From Prosthecobacter sp. (GTDB lineage: Bacteria; Verrucomicrobiota; Verrucomicrobiia; Verrucomicrobiales; Verrucomicrobiaceae): a DNA stretch of 64,000 nt. Made by a program: the position numbers and the translations under genes. The DNA lies in the NCBI GenBank assembly GCA_019186985.1, contig JABARQ010000047.1:1-64000 (forward strand), given 5' to 3'. The notes below the pieces were generated by a model. It saw nothing but the letters and a program-made list of their open reading frames with translations. It had not been told where the DNA came from and did not search any database. Of this stretch, positions 62,628-64,000 are shown piece by piece (the first letter of the stretch is position 1; the number at the start of each line of letters is the position of its first letter).

Positions 62628-64000
62628 ATGCCGCCGCCCCCCTTCACCCGCCACATCGCCGTCGTGTTGCCTTTCTTCACGATCTCGGCCGGACTGGCCG
62701 CGCCCTCGGCCGAGTCGCTGAAGTTTTTTGAGTCAAAGGTCCGTCCGGTCCTGGTCCAAAGCTGCCAGGAATGCCATGGCGAAAAAAAGCACAAGGGCGG
62801 CCTGCGGCTCGACAACCTTCCCTACATCCTGCACGGCGGGGACCAGGGGCCGGCCATCGTCCCCCACAAGCCGGAGGAGTCACTGCTGATCAAGGCGGTG
62901 AACCATGACATTGCCGACCTGGAAATGCCTCCGGACAGCAGGCTGCCGGAAGATCAGGTCAACGCCCTGAAGCAATGGATCGCCATGGGCGCCCCCTGGC
63001 CTGGGAATGAAGTTTCCGCCGCCAGACCGCCACGCCGTCCTGGCGAGTTCACCTCCGAGGACCGTGCCTGGTGGGCGTTCCAACCTGTCCGTGAGCCCGC
63101 TCTGCCGAAGCTCCGGCATGAAGGAAACGCCATCGACGCCTTCATCGAGGATGGCCGGCTGAAGGCAGGCCTCAAGGCGGTCCCGCAGGCATCCCCCGAG
63201 GAGCTCATCCGCCGCCTTTCCTTCGACCTCACGGGCCTTCCGCCGGCCCCGGATGAAGTCGCACAGTTTGTTCGCGAGTGCGCCTCCGGCACGGACCGGG
63301 CGGAGCACGCCTACGAGGCGCTGGTGAACCGGCTGCTGGCCTCGCCAAGGTTTGGAGAACGCATGGCGCAGCACTGGCTCGACCTGGTGCGCTATGCCGA
63401 GTCCGAGGGCTACCGGCTCGACGCCTACCGGCCCAACGTCTGGCCCTATCGCGACTATGTCATCGACTCCTTCAACCAGGACAAGCCCTACGACCAGTTC
63501 GTCAGGGAGCAGCTCGCGGGTGATGAACTGGCCCCGGGCGATCCGAAGAGCGAGATCGCGACCGCCTTTCTCCGCCATACCGTCTACGAATACAACCAGC
63601 GCGACGCCGAGGGCCAGTGGAGGACCATCATGAACGAGGTCACCGATGTCACGGCGGACGTCTTCCTCGGCATGAGCGTGCAGTGCGCCCAGTGCCACGA
63701 TCATAAGTTCGACCCCGTCCTGCAGAAGGATTATTACCGCCTGCAGTCCTTCCTCGCGAACATCACCTGGCCTGAGGACAAGAAGCTCGCCACGAAGGAG
63801 GAGATCGCCGCCCATGAGAGGCAGCATCAGGCCTGGCTTGAAGCCACCCGTGAGCCCCGCGCGGTCATTGACGGCATCCTCGAACCCCGCATCCAGGCGG
63901 CTCAGAAGAGCGCCATGGAGAAGTTTCCCGAGGAGGTCGTGGCCATGTGGAGGAAGCCTCGCGGGCAACGGACGCCTTATGAGGAGCAGATCGTCCAGCT
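62628..64000 (+). CDS. PSD1 / DUF1549-type cytochrome protein, partial at right edge
   Basis: At least 457 aa; the gene runs off the window. Signal peptide (HIAVVLPFFTISAGLAA), then a planctomycete-type cytochrome c domain with CQECHG near residue 48 and MPPDSRLPEDQVNALKQWIAMGAPWP, then DUF1549 (AIDAFIEDGRLKAGL, LIRRLSFDLTGLPPAPDEV, MAQHWLDLVRYAESEGYRLD, CAQCHDHKFDPV). A DUF1553 domain would be expected beyond the edge. These proteins are typical of PVC bacteria and are often next to sulfatases or DUF1501 proteins. The partner lies outside the window. Confidence 0.9.
   Translation, partial: MPPPPFTRHIAVVLPFFTISAGLAAPSAESLKFFESKVRPVLVQSCQECHGEKKHKGGLRLDNLPYILHGGDQGPAIVPHKPEESLLIKAVNHDIADLEMPPDSRLPEDQVNALKQWIAMGAPWPGNEVSAARPPRRPGEFTSEDRAWWAFQPVREPALPKLRHEGNAIDAFIEDGRLKAGLKAVPQASPEELIRRLSFDLTGLPPAPDEVAQFVRECASGTDRAEHAYEALVNRLLASPRFGERMAQHWLDLVRYAESEGYRLDAYRPNVWPYRDYVIDSFNQDKPYDQFVREQLAGDELAPGDPKSEIATAFLRHTVYEYNQRDAEGQWRTIMNEVTDVTADVFLGMSVQCAQCHDHKFDPVLQKDYYRLQSFLANITWPEDKKLATKEEIAAHERQHQAWLEATREPRAVIDGILEPRIQAAQKSAMEKFPEEVVAMWRKPRGQRTPYEEQIVQ

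Noticed and set aside
62880..63968. Minus-strand ORF of 362 codons over the partial PSD1 gene
   Set aside because: The plus strand encodes cytochrome and DUF1549 motifs in a frame open to the window edge.

Overview
The window is GC-rich bacterial chromosome and looks like a Verrucomicrobiota genome (Verrucomicrobiaceae/Prosthecobacter-like; this is inference from gene content). The evidence is a PSD1/DUF1549 cytochrome protein, TIGR02604-type membrane-bound dehydrogenases with heme domains, multiheme cytochromes beside beta-propellers, two sulfatases, a sigma/FecR-LamG pair, LamG and calcium-repeat surface proteins, and a long SecA. Many starts follow pyrimidine-rich leaders with no clear Shine-Dalgarno sequence.

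Region 1 (about 100-19,400, almost all minus strand) is a polymorphic-toxin locus and the main point of interest. A 1983-aa secreted protein with calcium-type repeats lies upstream of a 1841-aa RHS protein. That RHS protein has a membrane anchor, a TPR-like region, an intact-looking C39 peptidase domain, a Cys cluster, an RHS barrel and a permuted-papain (LRAT/NlpC-like) toxin tip. Downstream lies a series of orphan modules, each repeating the last ~370 codons of the RHS core and ending in a different tip: a Tae4-like amidase, an HExxH zincin and a second permuted-papain-like domain. Each tip is followed at once by a small, AT-rich gene for a secreted or membrane protein, the likely immunity protein. 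All four immunity candidates are envelope proteins, so all four toxins probably act on the cell envelope. Two decayed RHS fragments (4927-5109 and 128-357) show turnover of the array.

Region 2 (19,700-34,100) is mostly housekeeping: a CoA-binding protein, secA with a clear terminator, an HhH/coiled-coil membrane protein with a BON-like partner, a Ser/Thr kinase fused to LamG and discoidin domains, a small RHH-like regulator behind a perfect 20-bp palindrome, a polysaccharide-export lipoprotein, DoxX, ruvC, gpmI and a COG4551 phosphatase.

Region 3 (34,100-50,700) holds a SUMF1-fold protein, a GIY-YIG protein, a PVC dehydrogenase/cytochrome, a methyltransferase, a phospholipase-C-like protein, deoC, the FecR-LamG/ECF sigma pair next to a sulfatase and a neutral ceramidase, and an overlapping creatininase / membrane protein / MFS transporter chain, followed by a serine hydrolase and a LamG protein. 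It reads as scavenging of sulfated or sphingolipid-like substrates.

Region 4 (50,700-64,000) carries a sulfatase, an esterase, a TIM-barrel isomerase, a DJ-1/PfpI protein, a five-heme cytochrome whose signal peptide lies inside a palindromic repeat, a beta-propeller protein, a TonB-ExbB-ExbD-coiled-coil operon, a Tat-exported Gfo/Idh/MocA oxidoreductase, and the start of a PSD1 cytochrome protein that runs off the right edge.
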